DNA from: an uncultured Erysipelotrichaceae bacterium
GTDB taxonomy: Bacteria; Bacillota_I; Bacilli_A; Erysipelotrichales; Erysipelotrichaceae
NCBI GenBank assembly: GCA_944325295.1
Contig: CALUZL010000126.1
Location: 1-17,089 of the forward strand
Length of the DNA stretch: 17,089 nt
Direction of reading: 5' to 3'
The position numbers and the translations under genes are program-made. Each line of letters begins with the position of its first letter. Positions within the stretch are counted from its first letter, which is position 1. The notes beneath the pieces are model-generated. The model did no database searches. It was not told the origin of the DNA and saw nothing but the letters and a program-made list of their open reading frames with translations. Shown here piece after piece: positions 6,839 to 14,067 of the stretch.

Positions 6839-8383
6839 ATGTTACTCGTCGATGAAATAAGAGTTAAAAAAGATGGTGAAGAGGCGATTAAAAGAAAACT
6901 TTTCAAGATGCTGCCTATAAAGGAGAGTGAGCTTGTATCGTTTAAGATCGATAAGCGCTCGCTTGATCTCAGAAAGGATCTGAGCTATGTCTTTCGGGTC
7001 AAGATCGAGACCAAAAACGAAGAAAAGCTCCTGCGCTATAAAAACGTTAGGACCTATATTCCCTATAAACCGCTAAAAAAGGTGAAAAGTACTAAAAAGA
7101 TCGCGATCATCGGCAGCGGACCAGCCGGACTTTTTTGCGCTTTAGCCCTCAAAGATGCCGGTTTAAAGGCAACGATCTTTGAAAAGGGCAAAGATGTGCT
7201 CAAGCGCAAAGCAGATGTCGATACCTTCTTTGAAAAAGGCATCCTTGATCCTTCGAGCAATGTTCAATACGGTGAGGGTGGTGCCGGTACTTTCTCTGAT
7301 GGCAAGCTGACGACCAGAATAAAAGATCCCTACATCGAATACATAAGCGAAAACTTCATCCGCTATGGCGCAAAGCCGGATATCGCTATCGATAATCATC
7401 CCCACATCGGGACCGATGCCCTGATCGGTATCATCAAAAACCTGCGTGAAGATCTCATCGCCCACGGCTTTTCATTTCACTTCCAAGAAGAAGTCACAGA
7501 CTTTATCACCGAAAAGGACCGTATCACAGCGATCAAAACGCCAAAAGACATCTACTGTTTTGACTATTGTATCCTGGCTATGGGCCATGGTGCCAAAGAG
7601 ACGATTGCAGCCTTGCACAAAAAGGGAATATACGTCGAAAGTAAAGATTTTGCGATCGGTTTTAGGGTAGAGCACCCCCAAGCCCTCATCGATAACAATC
7701 AATATAAAGGTCACAAACTAAAAGAAGCGGCTGACTATTTTTTGCGATATACCGCAAAAAGCGGTCGGGGCGTCTACAGTTTTTGCATGTGTCCGGGCGG
7801 GATCGTCATCCCGGCTTGTTTTAATGAAAAGACGATCGTCACAAACGGCATGTCCTATGCCGCGCGAGACAGCGGTTTTGCAGACAGCGCGATCTTGGTC
7901 CAGGTCTTAAAAAGTGATTTTGGAAATGATCTTTTCGATGGTGAAAACTTTCTTAACTATTATGAAAAGAAAGCCTATGCCCAAAGCGGATCGTATCGAG
8001 CCCTCTCACAAAACATCAAAGATTACATGACTGCCGACTTAAACAAGCTCATCTTTAAACCGACTTATCCGCTGGGCGTCATAAATCATGACATAAATAC
8101 TTTCTATCCCCACTATCTCAACGCCTCCCTAAAAGAAGCCTTTGTCGCTTTCGATCGTAAGATCCCGGGTTTTATCCAAAACGGAGTCATCATCGCTCCG
8201 GAAACACGCTCGACTTCCCCCTTTCGGATAAAAAGAGGCGCCGATCATCAAAGCATCTCACACTTCGGTCTTTACCCGATCGGTGAGGGTGCCGGGTATG
8301 CCGGCGGGATCATGTCAAGCGCCCTTGACGGTGTCAAATGTGCGCTTGATATCATTGAAGATTTAAGCAAATTTCACATATAA
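6839..8383 (+). CDS. FAD-dependent dehydrogenase (COG2509 type), 514 aa
   Basis: This is a soluble flavoprotein. An N-terminal domain (about 1-85) is followed by a Rossmann FAD-binding motif GSGPAG at 92-97, with an acidic residue ending strand 2 (Glu115 in IFEKGK). The family signature GEGGAGTFSDGKL lies near 145-157, MCPGG in the middle, and the C-terminal FAD-contacting stretch GEGAGYAGGI near the end. Length is normal for the family. The reaction is not established; such proteins are annotated as NAD(FAD)-utilising dehydrogenases. ATG 6839 (MLLVDEIRV) is chosen over ATG 6803, because the latter lies upstream of the TATAAT at 6826-6831 and adds residues unlike the family start. There is no Shine-Dalgarno sequence, so the mRNA is probably leaderless. 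The htrA-like gene begins 38 nt after the stop with no terminator between, so the two are probably co-transcribed. Confidence 0.9.
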   Translation: MLLVDEIRVKKDGEEAIKRKLFKMLPIKESELVSFKIDKRSLDLRKDLSYVFRVKIETKNEEKLLRYKNVRTYIPYKPLKKVKSTKKIAIIGSGPAGLFCALALKDAGLKATIFEKGKDVLKRKADVDTFFEKGILDPSSNVQYGEGGAGTFSDGKLTTRIKDPYIEYISENFIRYGAKPDIAIDNHPHIGTDALIGIIKNLREDLIAHGFSFHFQEEVTDFITEKDRITAIKTPKDIYCFDYCILAMGHGAKETIAALHKKGIYVESKDFAIGFRVEHPQALIDNNQYKGHKLKEAADYFLRYTAKSGRGVYSFCMCPGGIVIPACFNEKTIVTNGMSYAARDSGFADSAILVQVLKSDFGNDLFDGENFLNYYEKKAYAQSGSYRALSQNIKDYMTADLNKLIFKPTYPLGVINHDINTFYPHYLNASLKEAFVAFDRKIPGFIQNGVIIAPETRSTSPFRIKRGADHQSISHFGLYPIGEGAGYAGGIMSSALDGVKCALDIIEDLSKFHI

Positions 8384-8421
8384 TTCATATAAATCAATAT
8401 AATTAACTTGAGGTGATAAAA

Positions 8422-9522
8422 ATGAAGATAAGTTTTAAGAATTTATGTATTATTTTTATAGTAGCTTTACTCGGTAGCGGGTTAGGTGTCTTCTTCGGAA
8501 ATGACATTTACGATAGAATGAATCCAGAAAAGACGACGGATAGCAGCCACTTGCAAAACGTCAATTACGGTCAGACAAACGTCATCTCTTCCGACCTCAA
8601 AGCGGCTGTAAACAAGGCCTATCCGACCGTTGTTCGGATCCAGGCCGAAGTCGTATCACAGGGCTTTTTCTATCAAGAACAGGTATCGACAAGTCTTGGT
8701 TCAGGTGTCATCATCAGTGAAGACGGGTACATCATTACCAATACCCATGTCGTCGAAGATGCAAATAAAGTCACAGTCTTTGTCGATGACGAAGAATACG
8801 AAGCGACTTTAGTCGGCAGCGATGAAAAAAGTGATATCACGGTCATCAAGATCGAAGCCACTGACCTTCCTTATGCCACTTTTGCCGACAGCGACACCGT
8901 TGAGATCGGTGATGATGCGATCGCCATTGGCAATGCCTTGGGAACCGGCATCAGCGTTACAAACGGTATCATTTCGGCCACAGACAAGACGGTCACCGTA
9001 AACAATGAACCGATGCGCTTGCTTCAGACAAATGCCGAGATCAACAGCGGTAACTCCGGCGGCGGCCTTTTCAATATAAATGGTGAACTCATCGGCATCG
9101 TCAACGCCAAGACCTCGACGACCATCAATTCGCAAACCAGTGTCGAAGGCTTAGGTTATGCCATCCCCAGCAATACGGCCGCAAGTATCGCTGACGATCT
9201 GATGACAAACGGTTACGTCAAAGATCGGCCGACTTTGGGTGTTGAAGTTACCGAGCTCGATAACTCCATAAACGGTTTTGAAGCCGGTGTCTACATCACC
9301 GGGATCCAAGATGGCAGCGCCGCTCAAAAGGCGGGTCTTCAGACCTATGATCGCATCGTCGGAATCGATGGCAACGAAGTTGAAAGCTATACTGATCTGA
9401 GCTATTACCTTAATCAGTACAGTGTCGGTGATACGATAACGATCTCTGTCATCCGCAACAGTGAAAAGATCGATCTCAGCCTAACTTTACAGGCAAACAC
9501 TTCACCGGAAAATCCTGATTAA
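8422..9522 (+). CDS. htrA: Membrane-anchored HtrA/DegP-type serine protease, 366 aa
   Basis: The protein has an uncleaved N-terminal anchor (about residues 8-25), a short linker, a trypsin-like domain (about 55-260) and one PDZ domain (about 270-356). The catalytic triad is visible: His109 (TNTHVV), Asp138 (KSDITV) and Ser212 (GNSGG at 210-214). HtrA proteases work outside the cytoplasmic membrane on misfolded or secreted proteins, and the PDZ domain binds C-termini. One PDZ domain plus an anchor is the usual layout in Gram-positive bacteria. ATG 8422 is preferred over GTG 8413, because GAGGTG at 8410-8415 is a good Shine-Dalgarno sequence 6 nt before the ATG and includes that GTG. A TATAAT at 8398-8403 could add a local promoter, but it is too close to a weak -35 to rely on. 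The DtxR-family gene follows after 27 nt. Confidence 0.95.
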   Translation: MKISFKNLCIIFIVALLGSGLGVFFGNDIYDRMNPEKTTDSSHLQNVNYGQTNVISSDLKAAVNKAYPTVVRIQAEVVSQGFFYQEQVSTSLGSGVIISEDGYIITNTHVVEDANKVTVFVDDEEYEATLVGSDEKSDITVIKIEATDLPYATFADSDTVEIGDDAIAIGNALGTGISVTNGIISATDKTVTVNNEPMRLLQTNAEINSGNSGGGLFNINGELIGIVNAKTSTTINSQTSVEGLGYAIPSNTAASIADDLMTNGYVKDRPTLGVEVTELDNSINGFEAGVYITGIQDGSAAQKAGLQTYDRIVGIDGNEVESYTDLSYYLNQYSVGDTITISVIRNSEKIDLSLTLQANTSPENPD

Positions 9523-9530
9523 GCTTAGCG

Positions 9531-9554
9531 TTTATGATATTATATAGTCATGAA
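9531..9554 (+). promoter_or_regulatory. -10 region and imperfect palindrome over the DtxR-family start codon
   Basis: TATTAT at 9538-9543 lies 6 nt before the ATG at 9550, and no Shine-Dalgarno sequence is present. The half-sites TTTATGA (9531-9537) and TCATGAA (9548-9554) are inverted repeats with one mismatch, separated by 10 bp. They straddle the -10 box and reach into the start codon, which is where an autoregulatory repressor site would sit. Confidence 0.45.
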
Positions 9555-9924
9555 TACGCTTGAAACGGTACAAAACTATTTGGAAGCCATCTACATCCTG
9601 TCTTTAAAAAGTTCAACGGTCCGGGCCATCGATGTCTGCAATTATCTGGATTTTAAAAGATCGACCGTATCGGTAGCCTTAGGCAAACTCAAAGATGAAG
9701 ATTATCTGTATATCGAGGACAATCTCATCCATCTGACGCCAAAAGGTCTCAAAGAGGCAAAACGGATGTATGAAAGGCATGAGTTGATCGCCAGGATCTT
9801 TATGGATCTCGGTGTCGATGAAGAAACAGCTTATCATGACTCCTGCATGATCGAACACGATCTTTCAGACAAGACTTTCAAAGCTATCAAAGCTTACTAT
9901 CAAAAGAGAAAAACGATACATTAA
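9550..9924 (+). CDS. DtxR/MntR-family metal-dependent transcriptional regulator, 124 aa
   Basis: This is a short two-domain regulator. A winged helix-turn-helix spans about 1-62, with recognition helix RSTVSVALGKL near 37-47. A helical dimerisation and metal-binding domain spans about 63-124. There is no C-terminal SH3-like domain, so the layout is that of MntR. Aligned to Bacillus subtilis MntR (ligands Asp8, Glu11, His77, Glu99, Glu102, His103), this protein has Asn9, Glu12, His77, Cys99, Glu102 and His103. Cys at the position of MntR Glu99 is what the iron-type DtxR has (Cys102), so the metal preference may not be manganese. It ends soon after the ligand region and is shorter than MntR (142 aa). 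It is the last gene before a strong terminator and may be transcribed both from its own -10 box and by read-through from htrA. No metal transporter gene is nearby. Confidence 0.9.
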   Translation: MNTLETVQNYLEAIYILSLKSSTVRAIDVCNYLDFKRSTVSVALGKLKDEDYLYIEDNLIHLTPKGLKEAKRMYERHELIARIFMDLGVDEETAYHDSCMIEHDLSDKTFKAIKAYYQKRKTIH

Positions 9925-9930
9925 ATCTAA

Positions 9931-9978
9931 AAGAAAAGACTGTTGATCTGATACATCTATTAGACACAGTCTTTTCTT
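9931..9978 (+). terminator. Intrinsic terminator after the DtxR-family gene
   Basis: A perfect 13-bp stem, AAGAAAAGACTGT (9931-9943) with ACAGTCTTTTCTT (9966-9978), closes a 22-nt loop 6 nt after the stop codon. The 3' arm is itself T-rich; there is no long T tract beyond it. Confidence 0.75.
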
Positions 9979-10142
9979 ATGCAAACGATTTTAAAAGCTA
10001 AGACAATCAAAAGGTAAATGGATACCCTATGTAATGTAACTAAAGTCGATGTTGTGCTTTTAAGAATTATTAATTACCAAATATTTCATGCTTTTTTTTG
10101 CACGCCAAATAAATCGTACATAGCGAAACAAAAGTAAAGTTG
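9979..10142. other. AT-rich spacer between convergent terminators
   Basis: I see no RNA gene, repeat or convincing promoter here. A 39-codon open frame (10018-10137, plus) exists but has only AAGG 3 nt before its ATG and no recognisable content. An eight-T run lies at 10092-10099. The segment simply separates the plus-strand cluster from the ruvAB end. Confidence 0.5.
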
Positions 10143-10179
10143 TATATAAAAATCATTTCAATCAAGATGGATTGAAATG
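10143..10179 (-). terminator. Intrinsic terminator of the ruvAB unit
   Basis: Read on the minus strand, CATTTCAATC (10170-10179) and GATTGAAATG (10154-10163) form a perfect 10-bp stem with a 6-nt loop, followed by ATTTTTATATA. It lies about 45 nt beyond the ruvB stop codon. On the plus strand no T tract follows, so it should act only in the minus direction. Confidence 0.75.
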
Positions 10180-10222
10180 GCTGTTTGCCAGTAATCTGAA
10201 ACTGAATTTTAGATTTCAGTCC

Positions 10223-11224
10223 TTAAAACAATCTCTCTTCCTTTAAAAGATCGAGATGAGCATATGCCTTTTCGGTGACTACACGACCTCTTGGCGTTCT
10301 GTTGATGAATCCGATCTGTAAAAGATAGGGTTCATAGACATCCTCTAAAGTCATCGTCTCTTCACCTATAGCGCTGGCTATCGCTTCTACACCGACAGGT
10401 CCGCCTTTAAACCTTTCAACGATACCGCGAAGATAGCGAATATCGACACTGTCTAAACCTAAACTGTCGACCTTTAAACGATCAAGGGCTTCATCAGCCA
10501 AAGCTTCATCGATGACGCTGTCATTTAACACAGTGGCAAAATCCCGCACCCGTCGAAACAGACGATTGGCGATCCTGGGAGTACCTCTTGAACGCTTAGC
10601 GATCTCTTTGATAGCTCCTTCGCTGGCCTTGGTATCATAAACCTTGGCCGTCCTCTTTAAGATCTTTTCAAGTTCACTGCTGTTATAGTACTCAAGCTTT
10701 GAAGTTATCCCAAAACGATCACGCAGCGGTGAAGAGATGTCACCGGCTCTGGTCGTCGCTCCGACAAGGGTAAAGGGCGGTAAATCGATCCTGATCGAGC
10801 GTGAAGCGCTGTCTTTACCGACTACGATATCCAAGCAAAAATCCTCCATGGCCGGATATAAGACCTCTTCGACCTGTTTTGGCAGACGATGGATCTCATC
10901 AATAAACAAGACATCGCCCTCTTCAAGGCTTGATAGGATCGAAGCCAGATCACCGCTCCTTTCGATCGAAGGTCCGCTGGTCACTCTGATCTTGGTACCC
11001 ATCTCATTGGCAATTATGTAAGCCAGGGTCGTCTTACCAAGACCCGGAGGTCCATAAAGCAAGACATGATCCAAACTCTCATCGCGCGTTTTGGCCGCTT
11101 TGATAAATACTTCAAGGTTTGCCTTAAGACCGGTTTGGCCGACATACTCTTCAAGAGACTTCGGTCTTAGTGTTATATCGTCATCGTCTTTTAATCTGTC
11201 ATTAGTCAATATTCTCTCTTCCAT
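10223..11224 (-). CDS. ruvB: Holliday junction branch-migration ATPase RuvB, 333 aa
   Basis: This is the AAA+ motor that forms hexameric rings around DNA and, with RuvA, drives branch migration of Holliday junctions in recombinational repair. Walker A is GPPGLGKT at 58-65, Walker B/DEIH at 109-112, sensor 1 GATTRAG at 155-161, and the arginine finger region SPLRDRFGI near 165-173; a winged-helix DNA-binding domain ends the protein (TPRGRVVTEKAY). Length equals the usual 330-340. ATG 11224 (MEERIL) is preferred because it matches the N-terminus of known RuvB proteins. A GTG at 11233 would add three residues and overlap the ruvA stop by one base. The GAGG before the ATG is only 3 nt away, so translation is probably coupled to ruvA. 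The change of start does not affect function. Confidence 0.97.
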   Translation of the reverse strand: MEERILTNDRLKDDDDITLRPKSLEEYVGQTGLKANLEVFIKAAKTRDESLDHVLLYGPPGLGKTTLAYIIANEMGTKIRVTSGPSIERSGDLASILSSLEEGDVLFIDEIHRLPKQVEEVLYPAMEDFCLDIVVGKDSASRSIRIDLPPFTLVGATTRAGDISSPLRDRFGITSKLEYYNSSELEKILKRTAKVYDTKASEGAIKEIAKRSRGTPRIANRLFRRVRDFATVLNDSVIDEALADEALDRLKVDSLGLDSVDIRYLRGIVERFKGGPVGVEAIASAIGEETMTLEDVYEPYLLQIGFINRTPRGRVVTEKAYAHLDLLKEERLF

Positions 11225-11232
11225 AATCCTCA

Positions 11233-11793
11233 CTATTTTTTCGCAAGCAATATCAAGGCCTGTTTGATCATCTCATCGACACTCAGCTCTTTTTTATAGA
11301 CCGTTTTGATGATATTGTTGAATTCGCTGTTCTTATAGCCGAGGGCCTTAAGTGCCTCTTTGACATCGGCTATCTTGGGATCTTCAAAATCGCGGATCTC
11401 ATCGACCAGCTTGCCTTTGAGGTCAAGAATGATCTGAGAAGCCGTCTTTGCCCCGATGCCCGGAAGCCGTTTGATGAAATCGACATCGTTTGTCGCGATC
11501 GCTTCAAGAATGTCGTCGACAGATGCTCGGGCAAGAATGCCGGATGCGATCTTGGGACCCAGCCCTTTGACAGTTATAAGCTTTGTAAAGAGTTCATACT
11601 CCTTGAGCGATAAAAAACCAAAGAGACTTATTTCATCCTCTCTGACGTATTGGTAAGTATAGATGATCACCTCATCATCGACTTTTAACTTCTGGGTACT
11701 GTAAAAATTGATCCTGAAGCCGATCCCGTTATGATCGAGCAGGATATGATCTGCTCCCAGTGCATGCACTTTTCCTTTAATAAATCCGATCAT
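11233..11793 (-). CDS. ruvA: Holliday junction DNA-binding protein RuvA, 186 aa
   Basis: RuvA tetramers hold the four-way junction and load RuvB rings. The OB-fold domain I (about 1-63) begins MIGFIKGKV. Domain II has two helix-hairpin-helix motifs, VKGLGPKIA (75-83) and LPGIGAKTA (110-118). The small RuvB-contacting domain III (about 140-186) contains KEALKALGYK. It is slightly shorter than the typical 200 residues because the linker before domain III is short. The ATG has no Shine-Dalgarno sequence. Instead an extended -10 box ends 6 nt upstream, so the transcript probably begins at the start codon. The gene is followed directly by ruvB. ruvC is absent here, as expected in Bacillota, where RecU resolves junctions. 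Confidence 0.97.
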   Translation of the reverse strand: MIGFIKGKVHALGADHILLDHNGIGFRINFYSTQKLKVDDEVIIYTYQYVREDEISLFGFLSLKEYELFTKLITVKGLGPKIASGILARASVDDILEAIATNDVDFIKRLPGIGAKTASQIILDLKGKLVDEIRDFEDPKIADVKEALKALGYKNSEFNNIIKTVYKKELSVDEMIKQALILLAKK

Positions 11794-11799
11794 GTTTAG

Positions 11800-11808
11800 A
11801 TTATACCA
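11800..11808 (-). promoter_or_regulatory. Extended -10 promoter of ruvAB
   Basis: On the minus strand TGGTATAAT (TATAAT at 11800-11805, TG at 11807-11808) fits the extended -10 consensus TGNTATAAT. It ends 6 nt before the ruvA ATG and almost touches the stop codon of the preceding gene. No good -35 is seen at 16-18 bp, which extended -10 promoters tolerate. Confidence 0.65.
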
Positions 11809-12459
11809 TCAAATGAGAAAGACCACAGCGACAAAATGCGCAAGCGAGGCTAAGATGATAAAGATGTGCCAGATGAAATGTGCATAGGGAAATTTCTTGC
11901 TGTAAAAGATGACGCCGATCGAATAAAAGATGCCGCCGATAACGACAAAGATCAAAAACAGCGGATCGGCCTTTCTTATAAGAGTTGGCAGGATGAAGAT
12001 GGCGATCCAGCCCATCAAAAGGTAAAGCGTCAAAGATAGTCGTCGATGATAATTAGCACTGACAGCGGTCATGATTATCCCACCGATCGTAAAAGCCCAT
12101 TCAAGGATCAAAAGGACGATGCCTAAGATTCCGCCGACGATGCTGATCAATACCGGCGTATAAGTACCGGCGATCGCCAAATAGATGAAACTGTGGTCAA
12201 GCTTGCGCATCACGTATTTCTGGCCGGAACCAAATTCCATCGAATGGTAGATACACGATCCAAGATACATCAAAAACATGCATATCCCATACACGCTGAC
12301 ACCGATCGCTAAAGGAATACCGCCTTTGAGATACGAATAGATGGCAATAAAGGGCAGCGAAAAAAGATACAATACCGCCATGACACCATGACTTACAGCA
12401 TTTCCGACTTCCTCTTTAAAGGACAGCTTGATCATATCTTTCATCGATTCAAGGCTCAT
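11809..12459 (-). CDS. Hemolysin III / PAQR-family membrane protein, 216 aa
   Basis: This is a seven-span membrane protein of the HlyIII (YqfA-like, PAQR) family. Conserved family features are visible: EEVGNAVSHG (16-25, with His24), SxxxH (Ser68 to His72), LDHSFIYLAIAGTYTP (87-102) with Asp88, and HxxxH (His194, His198). These polar residues form the presumed zinc site within the membrane, as in adiponectin receptors. The bacterial function is unsettled; the name hemolysin comes from one Bacillus cereus protein and should not be read as toxicity. The ATG overlaps the obgE stop as ATGA, with an AAGGAAG upstream, so it is translationally coupled to obgE. Length is normal for the family. Confidence 0.92.
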   Translation of the reverse strand: MSLESMKDMIKLSFKEEVGNAVSHGVMAVLYLFSLPFIAIYSYLKGGIPLAIGVSVYGICMFLMYLGSCIYHSMEFGSGQKYVMRKLDHSFIYLAIAGTYTPVLISIVGGILGIVLLILEWAFTIGGIIMTAVSANYHRRLSLTLYLLMGWIAIFILPTLIRKADPLFLIFVVIGGIFYSIGVIFYSKKFPYAHFIWHIFIILASLAHFVAVVFLI

Positions 12460-13739
12460 AGTTCTTCTTCCTTAAAAATGAAATCGAAATCTTTTATGTA
12501 GACATGATCACCGGGTTTGCAACCGCGTTTTGCCAGTTCGTCGTCCACTTTCATCTTGCTGAGAGAGCGACCAAACTTGATGACGCTGAGTTCATCCTTG
12601 AGGTCAACATGCTCAAGCATCCTTTCAATGCGCTCAGAAGTGATACGCCAGTCACCGTTTCCTTCATTGATGACTTCAAAATCTTTCTTTTCTTCATAGC
12701 GATAGACGACCTTTTCTTTGGCTTTATTTTCATCGTAGAGCGCAAAGCGCGGCGTCTTTTTGATGAGCTCGCCGATTCGATACAAAATGGGATCGAGATC
12801 GCCCATAAAAGCGATCATCGGCCAGATCTCGACATCGGGATAAGCCGCTTTGAATCGGTCGAGGTTTTCTTTTGCCCCTTCCATATCCATCTTGTTTGCC
12901 AAGACGATCTGGGGTCGTTTCTCGAGGTTTCCGGGATATTCTTTTAGTTCGGCATTTATGATTTCATAGTCTTCAAGCGGATCACGATACTCACCGCTCA
13001 TGTCGATGATGTGTACCAAGACGCGGCATCTTTCGATGTGCTTCAAAAAGGTGTGCCCGAGACCTTTACCTAAAGAAGCTCCTTTGATAAGACCGGGAAG
13101 ATCCGCCAAGACAAAGCTTTCGCCACCTTTTAAATAGACCATGCCAAGTTGTGGCGTTAGAGTCGTAAAGGGATAATCGGCGATCTGGGGTCTGGCACTT
13201 GAAACAACACTTAAAAACGTCGATTTGCCAACACTTGGAAAACCGATAAGCCCCGCATCAGCTAAAAGTTTCAATTCGACGATGACCTCTTTCCTCTCGC
13301 CGCTTTGACCGAGTTTGGCATAGTCAGGTGCACTGTTTACTGATGTGGCAAAATGGCTGTTTCCAAGTCCGCCTTTGCCCCCCTGACAGACGATGACCTC
13401 TTCATTGGCCTTGGTTATATCGCCAATCACTTCATCGCTACTTAAATCCCTGATGATCGTTCCTAAAGGTACTTTGATATAGATGTCATCGGCACTTTCG
13501 CCGTGCATGCGATTGTTTTTACCCTTTTGGCCATCTTTAGCTCTGATCTCTTTATTGTAGCGAAGGTCGAGCAAGGTCGAGCGGTTTGGATCTCCAACAA
13601 AAATGATGGATCCGCCCCTGCCGCCATCACCGCCTGAGGGTCCGCCTAAAGGTACATATTTTTCTCTTCGGAAAGCCACAAGACCATCACCGCCGTTTCC
13701 GGCCTTGAGCTTCATCGTCACTTTATCGATAAACTGCAT
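12456..13739 (-). CDS. obgE: GTPase ObgE/CgtA, 427 aa
   Basis: This GTPase acts in 50S ribosome assembly and stress or cell-cycle control. The glycine-rich Obg fold spans about 1-157 (GNGGDG, GGPSGGDGGRGG). The G domain (about 158-325) has G1 GFPSVGKST at 166-174, G3 DLPG at 213-216 and G4 NKMD at 282-285. A C-terminal OCT domain spans about 345-425. The G5 element, usually a Ser-Ala pair, reads MIAF at 308-311, so the Ser is Ile; the Ala is kept. Length is typical of Bacillota Obg. ATG 13739 follows AGAGGT with suitable spacing. It lies 43 bp after rpmA behind an intrinsic terminator, a common gene order (rplU-prp-rpmA-obg), so expression must come from read-through or a promoter hidden in rpmA. 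Confidence 0.97.
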   Translation of the reverse strand: MQFIDKVTMKLKAGNGGDGLVAFRREKYVPLGGPSGGDGGRGGSIIFVGDPNRSTLLDLRYNKEIRAKDGQKGKNNRMHGESADDIYIKVPLGTIIRDLSSDEVIGDITKANEEVIVCQGGKGGLGNSHFATSVNSAPDYAKLGQSGERKEVIVELKLLADAGLIGFPSVGKSTFLSVVSSARPQIADYPFTTLTPQLGMVYLKGGESFVLADLPGLIKGASLGKGLGHTFLKHIERCRVLVHIIDMSGEYRDPLEDYEIINAELKEYPGNLEKRPQIVLANKMDMEGAKENLDRFKAAYPDVEIWPMIAFMGDLDPILYRIGELIKKTPRFALYDENKAKEKVVYRYEEKKDFEVINEGNGDWRITSERIERMLEHVDLKDELSVIKFGRSLSKMKVDDELAKRGCKPGDHVYIKDFDFIFKEEEL

Positions 13740-13749
13740 AAATAACCTC

Positions 13750-13776
13750 TAAAAAATAAAGGACCTTGCGGTCCCT
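13750..13776 (-). terminator. Intrinsic terminator/attenuator between rpmA and obgE
   Basis: On the minus strand AGGGACC and GGTCCTT pair (7 bp, one G-U) around a GCAA tetraloop, followed by TTATTTTTT. It would end most rplU-prp-rpmA transcripts and let a fraction continue into obgE. Confidence 0.85.
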
Positions 13777-13782
13777 AATAAC

Positions 13783-14067
13783 TTAAGCTACTGGATAAAC
13801 AGAAACTCTTTTTCCTGTCTTGCCGACACGTTCAAACTTGACAACACCGTCGATCGTACAGAACAGAGTATCATCTCCACCTCTTTTTACATTGATTCCC
13901 GGATAGATCTTCGTTCCTCTTTGACGATAAAGGATAGAACCGGCTGTAGCAAACTGACCGTCTGATTTCTTAGCGCCTAAACGTTTAGAATGTGAATCAC
14001 GGCCGTTCTTGGTCGAACCAACTCCCTTTTTGGAAGCGAAGTATTGAATATCTAAACAATATCTCAT
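13783..14067 (-). CDS. rpmA: 50S ribosomal protein L27, 94 aa, with cleavable N-terminal extension
   Basis: Bacterial L27 reaches the peptidyl-transferase centre with its N-terminus. The sequence carries the family core ASKKGVGSTKNGRDSHSKRL (11-30) and IYPGINVKRGGDD. Residues 1-10 (MRYCLDIQYF) precede ASKKG and match the Prp cleavage motif, with cut after Phe10. The mature protein therefore starts at Ala11. The gene overlaps prp by 4 nt (ATGA), linking synthesis of substrate and protease. Confidence 0.97.
   Translation of the reverse strand: MRYCLDIQYFASKKGVGSTKNGRDSHSKRLGAKKSDGQFATAGSILYRQRGTKIYPGINVKRGGDDTLFCTIDGVVKFERVGKTGKRVSVYPVA

Noticed and set aside
10018..10137. 39-codon frame in the spacer after the DtxR-family gene
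   Set aside because: AAGG is only 3 nt from the ATG, there is no promoter or recognisable content, and such a frame is expected by chance in AT-rich DNA.
10154..10179. ATTGAAA-containing inverted repeat resembling a CRISPR repeat end
   Set aside because: It is present once, with no spacers, and is better explained as the ruvAB terminator because a T tract follows on the minus strand.
12504..12947. 147-aa plus-strand frame antisense to obgE
   Set aside because: It lies fully inside obgE, whose protein is strongly conserved, and has no ribosome-binding site or family features.
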